Positions 24,206 through 33,259 of a stretch of 64,000 bases of DNA are shown here, piece by piece (within the stretch, counting starts at the first letter, position 1; every line of letters starts with the position of its first letter). The notes beneath the pieces were generated by a model that was not told the DNA's origin, ran no database searches, and saw nothing but the letters and a program-made list of their open reading frames with translations. The DNA comes from Ochrobactrum sp. BTU1 (lineage in GTDB: Bacteria; Pseudomonadota; Alphaproteobacteria; Rhizobiales; Rhizobiaceae), in NCBI GenBank assembly GCA_018798825.1, contig CP076355.1, positions 1,399,501-1,463,500 of the forward strand, in the 5' to 3' direction. A program made the position numbers and the translations under genes.

Positions 24206-24270
24206 GCTTTATTGCTATCTGGATTTTGTCTCGTCTCCCTAAACACTGACAGAGGCATTTGGCATTTAAG

Positions 24271-24298
24271 AAGGTCGGCGCTCACCGACCTTTTTTAT
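24271..24298 (+). terminator. rho-independent terminator of cspA
   Basis: 8-bp stem AAGGTCGG (24271–24278) with CCGACCTT (24285–24292), 6-base loop, then TTTTATAT. Confidence 0.88.
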
Positions 24299-24361
24299 AT
24301 TTGCGCAGTGTCCAATCACTCACGTTAGTCCCCAACTCAACACATCCGTTGGAGTATAGTT

Positions 24362-24547
24362 ATGTCTAATGAGGATCAGTACCCGACAAGCGAAGCTCTT
24401 TTCAAATCGTCTTTATCGCAGGCCGAAATCAGGAGGGCAGACAAAGATAGTCGCGCAAAATCAATACTTGAGAATGAAAAGCTAGCCTTAGATACGAAAA
24501 CTCAACGGCTGAAAGCAGCCAGGCTGCAGCGAGACAATCTCGCTTAA
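24362..24547 (+). CDS. 61-aa charged helical protein, hypothetical
   Basis: Small protein 'MSNEDQYPTSEALFKSSLSQ' followed by an amphipathic, Lys/Arg/Glu-rich helix (about residues 20–60) with coiled-coil-like heptads. RBS TTGGAG lies 10 nt upstream. It is 60 bp past the cspA terminator. No family recognised; the composition resembles small rhizobial stress-related proteins, which is only an impression. Confidence 0.55.
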   Translation: MSNEDQYPTSEALFKSSLSQAEIRRADKDSRAKSILENEKLALDTKTQRLKAARLQRDNLA

Positions 24548-24620
24548 TAAGCGCCTGAATCCAAGACGACCCCCGTTACCACTCCAGGTCATTTTTAGAC
24601 CACAGGACAGCCGTTGTTAG

Positions 24621-24899
24621 ATGACGAAGATAAAAGAGACATCATGGAACACTCTTATTTTCTTCCAGGCCAGGTTTGCGGCGATGGCTTTAATTCTCCA
24701 GCCCCACAAAATAGCCACCTCCGCGGATAGAAAGAAGCGCTTGAGGCTTCGCTGTCTGTATTTCGAAAATTCTGAAGTCGCCGTCGCGCTCCAGTCGCTA
24801 TCTATGGGGTGTCTTTATCCAAATTTTTCATTAGCGGCAGGGAAATTGAGGGAAGCAGCTGCCGAGGTCCGGTTCGCTGATCGTTTCAACAAAAATTGA
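24621..24899 (+). CDS. hypothetical protein (weak)
   Basis: A 92-codon frame; the more protein-like part starts at internal Met 24681 ('MALILQPHKIATSADRKKRL') and ends 'AAAEVRFADRFNKN'. No good ribosome site precedes either start. Nothing in it is recognised. It may be a real small gene because the flanking genes are on the same strand with matching spacing. Confidence 0.3.
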   Translation: MTKIKETSWNTLIFFQARFAAMALILQPHKIATSADRKKRLRLRCLYFENSEVAVALQSLSMGCLYPNFSLAAGKLREAAAEVRFADRFNKN

Positions 24900-24966
24900 A
24901 GCTGTTTAATAAGCCATTTTGCTATAAGAGCCTCGCAGGACATAACAGCTTGGGAATGTACAGATT

Positions 24967-25074
24967 ATGGATTGGTTTATTGTAGTCTTTGTTACGTTCA
25001 AGGTTCTCGTATTGGGAACTGGCATGTTCTTTGCCATCAAGTGGCATTACGATCAGGGCAAGAAGACGAAATAA
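24967..25074 (+). CDS. 35-aa single-pass membrane peptide
   Basis: Reads 'MDWFIVVFVTFKVLVLGTGM' and then 'FFAIKWHYDQGKKTK': one membrane helix (about 3–24) and a short basic tail. GGGAATG lies about 10 nt before the ATG. Small proteins of this form are common in Rhizobiales. Function unknown. Confidence 0.5.
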   Translation: MDWFIVVFVTFKVLVLGTGMFFAIKWHYDQGKKTK

Positions 25075-25595
25075 AAATTCCACCGAACAGTTGCCGGGTA
25101 AAGCCCAGTTTACTCCCTGGAGAGTGTGGCCCGCCGCCGCTAAATGAAACGCTTAAGCATTGCCAAGATGATTGAATCTCAATGGTATGGCTGCTTGGCC
25201 TCCGCGCCACTAAATTTCGGACTTGGCAAAAATATCTCTCGCCAGGTCGATGTTGATGGGCGGCTTTCACTCCGACAATTCGGCTGCATTGTGCCCGACA
25301 CAACTGTGATGGCACTGCTAACTTGCAAAGTCGGACACCATTTCCTAGAGATAGGTTCTTGCCCTTCCATTGTCTTGAAGGATTCAGTTAGAGGTATGAC
25401 GACAGGATTTCGAAATATGCTGCTTTTGCTCGATATCTCGAATGATCAGTCAGCATTCCCCCTGATGATGGATGCTCGATCAGAAGATGCCATAGGGTTG
25501 CTGCGCGTCTAATCCTGCAGCGACCCCAATCCTTTTCACACAAAATGCGAAAAGTCCTGCTGGGCGACCAGTAGTGCTCACGTTTGGGATTTATT
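25075..25595. other. intergenic or weakly coding stretch
   Basis: A 122-codon plus-strand frame (25144–25512) covers most of it, but there is no ribosome site, no recognisable domain and no hydrophobic pattern, and an equally good frame lies on the other strand. I treat it as unassigned. Confidence 0.35.
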
Positions 25596-26330
25596 ATGGC
25601 TATCTGGACCGAACTGGCGCGCGCCGGCAATATTGCTGGCGACGAAATAATATTGCGTCAAAGAGACGACATCTACGAAATCCGGTATAATGGGCTCGAG
25701 CTGATGTCGAACATTAATTTCCAATCGGAAACCATCCTTGCCGAGCGCTCGCTAAGACTGTTCGGAGGCTCGCCAAAGAGCGTGTTGATCGGGGGGCTTG
25801 GAATGGGTTTTACGCTCAGAGCCGCTCTTGACAACCTGCCCGATGATACTGAGATTACCGTTTGCGAATTCGTACCAGAAATCGTTGATTGGAACCGGAC
25901 ATATATTGGTCACCTAGCAGGCTTTCCTCTCGAAGACCCGAGGGTTAATTTATGTGTGGTCGATGTGATGGACAGATTACATCAACATCCATCAACATTC
26001 GATCTAATCCTCATGGATACCGATAACGGGCCGGATTTTTTGGTCAGGCACGAAAATGAAGCGATCTACAGCGACTGCGGTCTAACGGTCATAGAGCGCG
26101 CGCTCTCACCATCAGGGATTGCAAGTTTTTGGTCAGCAACAGCTTCGTCAGAGTTCGAGAATAAGCTCGCTGCTATAGACTGGCATTGGACCCGCCAGGA
26201 TATTTGTTTGATCGGTGGAAGAGCAGATGCGTTCCATTACATCTATCTCGCCGAGCATCGCAGGGCGCTGACCGAGGGCTTATTGGCGAAAAAGTCGGAT
26301 CACGGGATAGCGGCTATCACGCTCCTTTAA
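25596..26330 (+). CDS. spermidine synthase-like SAM-binding protein
   Basis: A 244-residue Rossmann-fold protein of the spermidine synthase/methyltransferase group. Motif I is 'KSVLIGGLGMGFTLRAAL' (about 62–79), followed by an acidic residue at the end of beta-2 ('VCEFVPEIVDWNR') and 'DLILMDTDNGPDFL' in the catalytic-loop position. The polyamine-synthase DG/DxxD signature is not fully kept, so a methyltransferase or other SAM-dependent role is as likely. Start at 25596 chosen as the ATG that begins the usual 'MAIWTELARAG'. It is followed by a strong hairpin at 26338 and lies alone on the plus strand. Confidence 0.75.
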   Translation: MAIWTELARAGNIAGDEIILRQRDDIYEIRYNGLELMSNINFQSETILAERSLRLFGGSPKSVLIGGLGMGFTLRAALDNLPDDTEITVCEFVPEIVDWNRTYIGHLAGFPLEDPRVNLCVVDVMDRLHQHPSTFDLILMDTDNGPDFLVRHENEAIYSDCGLTVIERALSPSGIASFWSATASSEFENKLAAIDWHWTRQDICLIGGRADAFHYIYLAEHRRALTEGLLAKKSDHGIAAITLL

Positions 26331-26337
26331 TGTGCCA

Positions 26338-26366
26338 CCCGGAATGGCGCTTTTCGCCATTCCGGG
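26338..26366 (+). terminator. hairpin after the spermidine-synthase-like gene
   Basis: Perfect 12-bp stem CCCGGAATGGCG with CGCCATTCCGGG, 5-base loop, starting 7 bp after the stop. No U-run follows, so it may act as a 3' stabiliser or a weak terminator. Confidence 0.6.
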
Positions 26367-26605
26367 AACTGCCAAGGGTTGCAACGCTCGAGGTTACAGT
26401 CATGCGAAAGCTCTCTTTCATGAGGGCCTGATCGGATGGAGCCGGCACGGCTTAATTTTGGCTTTGATGACAATTCCCTCGCAAACCTTGGTGATGTTTC
26501 AGGAAGCCCAAATGACGTATTAGGTCATTGTTGGCTCCGTAAAAGCTGGAAGTCGCGTCAGATTGCGGATAAGTCCCTCTGGATTAATTTGATTAAGAGG
26601 GGTCT

Positions 26606-27898
26606 ATGTCCTACTTCCCGAATTGGCGTTTAACCAACAACACGACCGTTTTACCTGACGAACGGCTTCCAGCTGCTGCCGCAGTTCCAATGGGCATTCA
26701 GCACTTACTGGCAATGTCCGGCTCCACCATTGTCGCGCCCCTGCTTATGGGCTTTGACCCAAATGTTGCGGTATTCTTTTCTGGCATTGGAACGCTTCTC
26801 TTCTTCTTTATGACTGGAGGGCGCGTGCCGAGTTATCTTGGCTCGTCCTTTGCCTTTATCGCAGTTGTAATCGCAGTTACCGGCTATGCAGGTAGCGGCC
26901 CTAATCCGAACATCGCTCTCGCTCTTGGCGGAATCATTGCTTGCGGCGCGATCTATGCCGCGATCGGGCTTATTGTCATGGCGGTTGGTACGGGTTGGGT
27001 TGAAAAGCTCATGCCTCCAGCCGTCACAGGCGCGATTGGCGTTGCAATCGGCCTCAACTTGGCGCCTGTCGCGGTAGGCCAGCTTAAAGGTACCGGTGCG
27101 CATATGACGATTGCGCTTTTGACGGTGCTTTGCATGGCGATGATTTCTGCCTATGGCGCGCTTGCTACCAAACGTGTGGCTGTCTTGCTGGCCTTGCTGT
27201 TCGGATACTGCTTAGTATTAATTTTCGGCAACGGCTTAGGCATCGTTCCTGGCATTAATTTTGCTGCAGTTGGTTCTGCGCCATGGTTCGGCCTGCCCGC
27301 GTTCACTACCCCTGTTTTCACGTGGCCGGCGATCACTTTGATCGCACCTGTGGCGATCGTGCTTGTGGCGGAAAACCTGGGGCATATTAAAGCTCTTGGT
27401 TCAATCACTGGCCAGAACATGGACCGCTATATCGGTCGCGGGTTTCTCGGCGATGGCATCGCGACAATGATTTCAGGCTCCGGCGGCGGCACCGGCGTCA
27501 CAACCTACGCTGAACACATCGGCGTCATGGCAATGACGAAGGTCTATTCGACATTGATCTTTGTGATCGCTGCAGTGGTCGCAATTGCGCTTGGCATGTC
27601 GCCAAAATTTGGTGCCATCCTGCAGACGATCCCAGCACCCGTGCTCGCTGGACTTGCAGTATCCGTTTTCGGTCTTATTGCCTCGGCGATGGCGCGCATC
27701 TGGGTCGTCAACAAGGTAAACTTTGCTGATCCACGCAATCTATTCACCGTTGGTGTTGCGCTGATTTTCGGCGCAGGAGACTTTACTGTCAATATTGGTA
27801 GTTTTGCTCTTGGCGGAATTGGAACATCCACTTTTGCAGCTCTAATCATGTACCAGCTGCTGAGCATCGGCCGATCAAGCAGTGACGGGAAAATCTAG
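26606..27898 (+). CDS. uraA: uracil permease, NCS2 family
   Basis: A 430-residue inner-membrane nucleobase:H+ symporter with 12–14 helices. The family start 'MGIQHLLAMSGSTIVAPLLM' (about 29–48) and the pyrimidine-type motif 'GGGTGVTTYAEHIGVMAMTK' (about 296–315) are present, as is 'VAENLGHIKALG' with the binding-site Glu of UraA. Pyrimidine rather than purine transport is inferred from the TTYAE motif, and RutG is a close alternative. RBS GAGGGG precedes the ATG. A cytosine deaminase lies 35 kb away at the other end of the window, so salvage linkage is metabolic only. Confidence 0.88.
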   Translation: MSYFPNWRLTNNTTVLPDERLPAAAAVPMGIQHLLAMSGSTIVAPLLMGFDPNVAVFFSGIGTLLFFFMTGGRVPSYLGSSFAFIAVVIAVTGYAGSGPNPNIALALGGIIACGAIYAAIGLIVMAVGTGWVEKLMPPAVTGAIGVAIGLNLAPVAVGQLKGTGAHMTIALLTVLCMAMISAYGALATKRVAVLLALLFGYCLVLIFGNGLGIVPGINFAAVGSAPWFGLPAFTTPVFTWPAITLIAPVAIVLVAENLGHIKALGSITGQNMDRYIGRGFLGDGIATMISGSGGGTGVTTYAEHIGVMAMTKVYSTLIFVIAAVVAIALGMSPKFGAILQTIPAPVLAGLAVSVFGLIASAMARIWVVNKVNFADPRNLFTVGVALIFGAGDFTVNIGSFALGGIGTSTFAALIMYQLLSIGRSSSDGKI

Positions 27899-27902
27899 CA
27901 AC

Positions 27903-27938
27903 GTGTCGCGCAAAACCCCTGGAGGTCTTGCGCGACAC
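27903..27938. terminator. hairpin between convergent uraA and xylH
   Basis: 11-bp stem GTGTCGCGCAA (27903–27913) with TTGCGCGACAC (27928–27938). Located between two convergent stops; there is no U-run, so termination strength is uncertain. Confidence 0.6.
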
Positions 27939-27953
27939 TCCCCCCGCCCCTTA

Positions 27954-29132
27954 TCAGGCGCGACGTGTGCCTGAGGATACGATATCGAGATAGACCGCCA
28001 GCACCAGGATGCTGCCCTTTATTATCTGCTGCCAGAATGTATCAACGCCGAGCATCGACATTCCATTATCCAGGCTTGACATGATGAGGGCACCAACCAA
28101 TGCGCCAATCACGGATCCGACCCCGCCGCGCATCGATGTTCCCCCGATAAAGCATGACGCGATGGCATCAAGCTCGCCACCGAACCCTGCTGAAGGGGTA
28201 CCAGCTGCAAGACGAGCTGTGGTCGTTAGTCCTGCGACCGCCGCCATCAAGCCCATCAAGGCAAACACAGCCATTTTGACGAAGTTCACATTGACACCAG
28301 AAAACCGCGTCGCTTCGAGATTTGAACCCACAGCGTAGATGTGGCGGCCAAACACCGTCTGGCGCGAAATGACGGTAAAGACGCCCAGAATAACCAGCAA
28401 CACCAGAACCGGGACCGGTACGCCCTGATAGCTATTGAGGATCAGAATAAAGCCAAGAATAAGGATTCCTGTGCCTACAAGTCGTGCAGTTTCCATCGCC
28501 GGGGTGAGTGTTTGAAGACTATGCTTGCGTTTACTGGCACGGGTTCTCAGCGTGATAAGAATTAATACCGTAAACAACACCATGGCACAGACATTGCCAA
28601 GCCAACCCGGCAAATAACCCTGACCGATATATTTGAATCCGGGCGAAATGGGCGCAATGGTAACCCCACCCATGATGCCAAGAACGATGCCACGAAATAC
28701 CAGCTGTCCACCGAGTGTCACAATGAATGACGGAATCCCGAGATAGGCTGTCAGCCAGCCATTAAAGCCTCCAAGAATGACTCCAAGCACCAAAACGGTG
28801 CTGATTGTCGCCCAAAGTGGCCAACCATAGACGACATCAAGGACGGCAGCGACACCGCCCAACAATCCAAGTAACGCGCCCACCGAAAGATCAATTTCAC
28901 CAGCCACGATTACAAACACCATGGCCGAAGCCAACATGCCAGTTATTGCCATCTGACGCAGCAGATTGGAGAAATTCCGCGCCGTCAGAAATTGTGACCG
29001 ACCCATTTCTGGGTCATAGGTCATGATGGCAAAAAAAGCCCAGATCAGCGCAACGACAATGAGCAGCGCGACGATCTTGTATTCTGAGAGAAATTTTCTG
29101 AGGCTTTTGCCTGTCAAAGTCATATCATGCAC
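27954..29132 (-). CDS. xylH: D-xylose ABC transporter permease
   Basis: A 392-residue CUT2-type permease with about ten helices. It is longer than ribose permeases, as XylH is, and has the family motif 'VIVAGEIDLSVGALLGLLGG' (about 77–96) and 'FIGGTSMRGGVGSVIGALVG' near the end. It works as a dimer with the XylG ATPase and the periplasmic XylF. Last gene of a minus-strand xylFGH operon, 19 nt after xylG. A second ATG 9 nt in (Met4) is possible. Confidence 0.92.
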   Translation of the reverse strand: MHDMTLTGKSLRKFLSEYKIVALLIVVALIWAFFAIMTYDPEMGRSQFLTARNFSNLLRQMAITGMLASAMVFVIVAGEIDLSVGALLGLLGGVAAVLDVVYGWPLWATISTVLVLGVILGGFNGWLTAYLGIPSFIVTLGGQLVFRGIVLGIMGGVTIAPISPGFKYIGQGYLPGWLGNVCAMVLFTVLILITLRTRASKRKHSLQTLTPAMETARLVGTGILILGFILILNSYQGVPVPVLVLLVILGVFTVISRQTVFGRHIYAVGSNLEATRFSGVNVNFVKMAVFALMGLMAAVAGLTTTARLAAGTPSAGFGGELDAIASCFIGGTSMRGGVGSVIGALVGALIMSSLDNGMSMLGVDTFWQQIIKGSILVLAVYLDIVSSGTRRA

Positions 29133-29151
29133 CAGTTAGATTAGCTGCGGA

Positions 29152-30687
29152 TTAGGCCGCGTTGGTTGCAGGCTTGCCAATTGCAGCGGCAAGGACCTTC
29201 TCCTGGGTGAGATTCGCATTCGGGAAATCGCCTCGCAGTCTGCCCTCGCCTATGACGAGAACTCGGTCACTGATGCCAAGCACTTCCGGCATTTCTGATG
29301 AAACCATCAAAATCGAAACACCCTGTTTGGCGAGCGCGAATATCAGCTTGTAGATTTCATATTTCGCACCGACATCTACGCCGCGTGTCGGTTCATCCAA
29401 GATGAGAACCTTCGGGTCTGGGAGCATCATTTTCGAAAGAACAGCTTTCTGTTGATTGCCGCCTGACAGCGATGCAATCGCCAGCATAGGATCGGCGGTT
29501 TTCACTTTGAGCCGCAAAATCTCGCGCTGAATCGTCGCCAACTCGGATTCTTTGTCGATAAGCCCACGCAGCGAAAAACGATCGAGCACCGAAATCGTCA
29601 TGTTGTGACCGACTGGCATAATTGGCAGGATACCATCGCGCTTGCGATCTTCCGGCACCATGCAGATGCCCTGTCGCACGGCGTCGCGTGGCGTGCGAAT
29701 CTTAATTTCTTTGCCTTCGAGAAAGACTTTACCCTGATGAGCGCCGGGCCATACACCAAAAAGGCTCGATACCAGCTCTGTGCGCCCCGCTCCCACTAGA
29801 CCCGCTATGCCCAGAATCTCCCCCCGTCTGAGCGCAAAGGAAACATCATCCACGACCTTGCGGTCAGGATTGGTAACATCCCAACATGTGATATTGCGAG
29901 CTTCAAACATAACCTCACCGATGTCGTGAGCTTCACGTGGGAAGAGATTTTTCATCTCGCGCCCAACCATCATTGTAATGATGTCAGCTGTTGCAAGCTC
30001 CGCCATCGGACGTGTCGCGATATGCGCGCCATCGCGGATAACCGTCACTGTGTCGGAAATTTCCGCCACCTCATCGAGCTTGTGGGAAATATAGACACAA
30101 GCCATCCCTTGCGTCTTAAAGTCTTTGATGAGGTCGAGCAAAACCCGCGTTTCTGAAGCAGTGAGTGCCGATGTCGGCTCATCCAGGATGAGCAGCTTGG
30201 CGTTTTTGTTGATCGCCTTTGCAATCTCAATGAGCTGCTGCTTGCCACCAGAGTAATGATAAACTGGCAAGGCAACGTTGATGTCGTTGATCTTGAGACG
30301 AGCGAGCAGTTCAGTCGCTCGCGCATTCATTTGATCATAATCAATGAACCCACCGGTGGTGGGCTCTGAACCAAGAAAAATATTCTCAGCAACCGACAGA
30401 TGCGGCACCATCATCAGTTCTTGATGGATGATCACAATCCCTGCAGCTTCAGTATCACGAATGCCGCTAGCTTTGAGCTCTTTGCCTTGCCAAAAGATTT
30501 CGCCAGTCCAAGTGCCGTAGGGATAAACACCAGACAAAACTTTCATCAGTGTGGATTTGCCCGCACCGTTCTCGCCGCATAGCCCGACACATTCTCCTGC
30601 GCGCACTTTCAGATAGATGCCATCCAGCGCCTTCACGCCGTTGAACTCTTTACCGATGTTTTGCATTTCCAAAAGATAGTCGGACAT
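29152..30687 (-). CDS. xylG: D-xylose ABC transporter, duplicated ATP-binding subunit
   Basis: A 511-residue protein with two ATPase domains of the sugar CUT2 type. The first has Walker A 'GENGAGKST', signature '[14 protein letters not shown]' and Walker B '[11 protein letters not shown]'. The second has the degenerate Walker A '[10 protein letters not shown]', signature '[14 protein letters not shown]' and '[20 protein letters not shown]', as in RbsA/XylG. It lies between xylF and xylH and is separated from xylF by a 191-bp gap holding a hairpin, which fits lower expression than the binding protein. Confidence 0.92.
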   Translation of the reverse strand: MSDYLLEMQNIGKEFNGVKALDGIYLKVRAGECVGLCGENGAGKSTLMKVLSGVYPYGTWTGEIFWQGKELKASGIRDTEAAGIVIIHQELMMVPHLSVAENIFLGSEPTTGGFIDYDQMNARATELLARLKINDINVALPVYHYSGGKQQLIEIAKAINKNAKLLILDEPTSALTASETRVLLDLIKDFKTQGMACVYISHKLDEVAEISDTVTVIRDGAHIATRPMAELATADIITMMVGREMKNLFPREAHDIGEVMFEARNITCWDVTNPDRKVVDDVSFALRRGEILGIAGLVGAGRTELVSSLFGVWPGAHQGKVFLEGKEIKIRTPRDAVRQGICMVPEDRKRDGILPIMPVGHNMTISVLDRFSLRGLIDKESELATIQREILRLKVKTADPMLAIASLSGGNQQKAVLSKMMLPDPKVLILDEPTRGVDVGAKYEIYKLIFALAKQGVSILMVSSEMPEVLGISDRVLVIGEGRLRGDFPNANLTQEKVLAAAIGKPATNAA

Positions 30688-30806
30688 TCGAAACGACCTT
30701 ACAGTATTTCCAAATAAACTTACTTCGGTTTATCTTTAAAAGCGGGCACCGAAATTTGCACTGGCAGACAACGCTGTCAAAGACGGACCAAAAGATATCG
30801 TTTGGA

Positions 30807-30843
30807 GGCCGGACGTCAGAACCTCAAATTCCAACCTCCGGCC
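30807..30843 (-). other. intercistronic hairpin between xylF and xylG
   Basis: Stem GGCCGGA (30807–30813) with TCCGGCC (30837–30843) in the 191-bp gap. Such structures protect the binding-protein mRNA and lower readthrough to the ATPase gene. No U-run. Confidence 0.4.
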
Positions 30844-30878
30844 ACGCAACCTGCGCATAGGTTCACAGACCCGAAGGG

Positions 30879-31898
30879 TTATTTCCCTTCAATCTGCTCC
30901 TTGGTGTAGAAACCGTCAGTCACATAGACATCGATATTGTCCTTGGTGACGGCGGTTGGTGTCAGAAGGAGTGTATCGACTTCCTTCGAACCATTGTCGA
31001 TCTTGCCGTTGAACTCGGGCTTTTCATCGCGAACCAGTTGCACAGTAAGCTTTGCTGCTTCTTCAGCAATCAGCTTGAGCGGCTTGTAAACCGTTACGGT
31101 CTGCGTGCCGTCCACGAGGCGCTTAACGGCTGCCAGATCGCTATCCTGACCGGAAACTGCAGTCTTTCCTGCAAGACCCTGTGCGGCGAGCGCCTGAATT
31201 GCGCCGCCGGCGGTGCCGTCATTGGAGGCAACAACAGCATCAATCTTATTGGATGCGGCGGTCAGGGCATTTTCCATGATGGAGAGCGCTTCGGTTGGGC
31301 TCCATTCTTTGACCCACTGCGAGCCCACGATCTTGACCTTACCGGAATCGACGGCATCCTTCAGCGCCTTTTCCTGACCAGCACGCAGCAGCTTCGCATT
31401 GTTGTCCGTCGGCGAACCGCCGAGCAGATAGTAGTTACCTTCCGGCTTTGCCTTCAAAACGGCTTCTGCCTGCATGAACCCTACGCGCTCATTGTCAAAA
31501 GAAATATAAGCATCAATGTCAGCATTCAGGATCAGGCGATCATAGGAAAGAACTTTGATGCCCGAAGCCTTTGCGTCGGCTACAACCGCATCAAAAACCT
31601 TCGAATTCATCGGGACGATCACAATGGCATCAACGCCTTGTGAAATCAGGTTTTCGACCTGCTTGACCTGCTTTTCTTCATTGCCGTCAGCCGACTGGAC
31701 ATTGACCTTCGCGCCTAGCTTTTCAGCAGCTGCGATAAAATAGTCGCGGTCACGTGCCCAGCGCTCTACACGCAAGTCGTCGATAGAAAAACCGATAACC
31801 GGGTTTTCAGGTGATGCATAAGCAGGCGCAGCATTCATTGCACCAAGTCCGAGAGCCGCTGCAACAAGCGCACCCGTTAGAAAATTACGACGTTTCAT
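30879..31898 (-). CDS. xylF: D-xylose-binding periplasmic protein
   Basis: A 339-residue exported binding protein of the PBP1 class. The signal peptide 'MKRRNFLTGALVAAALGLGA' ends near 'NAAPAYA|SPENPVIGFS'. The sugar-binding body includes 'FSIDDLRVERWARDRDYFIA', 'AIVIVPMNSKVFD' and 'ASNDGTAGGAIQALAAQGL', all close to XylF. The ATG at 31898 is chosen because GGAGGAAA lies 8 nt upstream; a frame five residues longer has no such site. First gene of xylFGH, divergent from a LacI regulator. The promoter gap holds two TACGTAAA-type elements. Confidence 0.92.
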   Translation of the reverse strand: MKRRNFLTGALVAAALGLGAMNAAPAYASPENPVIGFSIDDLRVERWARDRDYFIAAAEKLGAKVNVQSADGNEEKQVKQVENLISQGVDAIVIVPMNSKVFDAVVADAKASGIKVLSYDRLILNADIDAYISFDNERVGFMQAEAVLKAKPEGNYYLLGGSPTDNNAKLLRAGQEKALKDAVDSGKVKIVGSQWVKEWSPTEALSIMENALTAASNKIDAVVASNDGTAGGAIQALAAQGLAGKTAVSGQDSDLAAVKRLVDGTQTVTVYKPLKLIAEEAAKLTVQLVRDEKPEFNGKIDNGSKEVDTLLLTPTAVTKDNIDVYVTDGFYTKEQIEGK

Positions 31899-32108
31899 GC
31901 ACGTTTCCTCCAATCACCGCCGGCTTGATGCCGGTTGATACAAGTCCTCGCCCCGAACGAATCCGCCCCCCGGAGTCTGGCACGACAAAACACCCTCCGA
32001 AGAGGTTCTATAGTTAGTGTCTGGCTGATCCTCCCTGCGGTGGCATGCACCAAGATCACTCCAGTAAAATCGCACTCAGACGTGCAATCTCATCCTCGGC
32101 TGCAATTG

Positions 32109-32157
32109 ATACGTAAAGAAAATTGAATAGCAAGCATTTTTTGATTTACGTACCTCA
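32109..32157. promoter_or_regulatory. paired operator-like elements in the xylF–LacI divergent promoter
   Basis: Two inverted copies of a TACGTAAA motif: GATACGTAAAGAAAATTG (32109 onward) and, on the other strand, TGAGGTACGTAAATCAAAA (32157–32139). The second copy matches 18 of 19 bases of a sequence upstream of another sugar operon at 43998–44016. Probable binding sites of the adjacent LacI regulator. The remainder of the 293-bp gap (31899–32191) has no gene. Confidence 0.6.
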
Positions 32158-32191
32158 TTTTTACTCCTATGTTCCGCTCCGAGGAGTGAGA

Positions 32192-33226
32192 ATGAAACCC
32201 ACCGTGCATGATATAGCCAGAACCGCGGGCGTCAGTCTCGCCACGGTTGACCGTGTGCTTAATGATCGACCCGGTGTCAGAGCGAAGACCCGCACTCGTG
32301 TAACGGATGCGATGAATGCGCTCGGCTACGTTCGGGACGTGGGTGCTGCAAATCTTGCCCGAAGCAGGCTGTATCAGTTTGATTTCATTTTGCCGGATAA
32401 CGAAAACACCTTTATGCAGAACCTGCGTGCTGAACTTGAAGCAGCGACAGAACGGGGTTTGTCTGAACGGGTTTTGATCAATCTGGTGCTTGTGCCAGCA
32501 TTCGATGAAGCGGCACTCGTGAAGGCGTTGAATGATAGCGCCGAACGTAAGCCCGACGGCGTCGCTTTCGTTGCGGTCGATACTGATCCGGTCCGCGAAG
32601 CCTGCGCGAAACTGACCGAGGCGGGTATTCACGCTGTGACCCTGGTATCCGATCTGGGTCGTTCAACTCGTGCTCATTATGTTGGTATTGATAATGGTGC
32701 TGCAGGACGAACTTCTGCACGTCTATTGGGTCTTTTTGCGAGCGGTACTATTGGTCCGATTGCCGTCATTGCGGGCTCGCTTAAAGTCCATGACCACCAG
32801 GAACGCTTCGAGGGCTTCAAAAAGGCCATGGAAACGGATTTCCCGGACCGAGAAATCCTTCCCGTGCTCGAGGGTTTTGACGAAGGCGCGCGCGTAGAAA
32901 AGCTCGCCCTTGAGCTGCTCAAGGGCCAGAGAGACCTCGCAGGAATCTATAATCTTGGCGCCGGCAACAGCGGTCTCGTCCGTGCGCTCGCTGCTTTTCA
33001 AGATCATAAACGGCCGCTGGTCATTGCCCACGAACGAGACGGAATCACATCGCAAGCACTGAAGGATGGCCTTGTTCACGCCGTGCTGGCGCAGGACGCG
33101 GGACACGAAATTCGCAGTGCCGTTCGTGTTTTAAAAGCGACTGCAGACCGCCTCGCGATCGTGCAAGGGCAGGAACATATCCGCATCGAAATCTTCCTCA
33201 AAGACAACCTGCCACAGCTTGACTGA
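32192..33226 (+). CDS. LacI-family transcriptional regulator of the xylose locus
   Basis: A 344-residue regulator. The LacI helix-turn-helix and hinge lie at residues 1–60 ('PTVHDIARTAGVSLATVDRV', 'LNDRPGV'). The PBP1-type effector domain follows (about 65–340) and resembles sugar-binding proteins ('DGVAFVAVDTDPVREACAKL', 'IYNLGAGNSGLVRAL'). The 'ATVDRVLNDRPGV' variant is typical of alphaproteobacterial LacI regulators of sugar transporters. Start 32192 has GAGGAGTG 5 nt upstream; the longer frame from 32123 was rejected. It is divergent from xylFGH and 33 nt ahead of xylB, so D-xylose or a product is the likely inducer. Confidence 0.9.
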   Translation: MKPTVHDIARTAGVSLATVDRVLNDRPGVRAKTRTRVTDAMNALGYVRDVGAANLARSRLYQFDFILPDNENTFMQNLRAELEAATERGLSERVLINLVLVPAFDEAALVKALNDSAERKPDGVAFVAVDTDPVREACAKLTEAGIHAVTLVSDLGRSTRAHYVGIDNGAAGRTSARLLGLFASGTIGPIAVIAGSLKVHDHQERFEGFKKAMETDFPDREILPVLEGFDEGARVEKLALELLKGQRDLAGIYNLGAGNSGLVRALAAFQDHKRPLVIAHERDGITSQALKDGLVHAVLAQDAGHEIRSAVRVLKATADRLAIVQGQEHIRIEIFLKDNLPQLD

Positions 33227-33259
33227 GGCGCGGAACACAATAACTCGACTGGAGCAAAT

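Noticed and set aside
25144..25512. 122-codon plus-strand open frame
   Set aside because: No ribosome site, no domain, no hydrophobic pattern; the opposite strand has comparable frames.
31038..31643. 201-codon plus-strand frame
   Set aside because: Antisense shadow of xylF.
32090..32632. 180-codon minus-strand frame
   Set aside because: Antisense to the LacI gene; no domain features and it runs over the divergent promoter.
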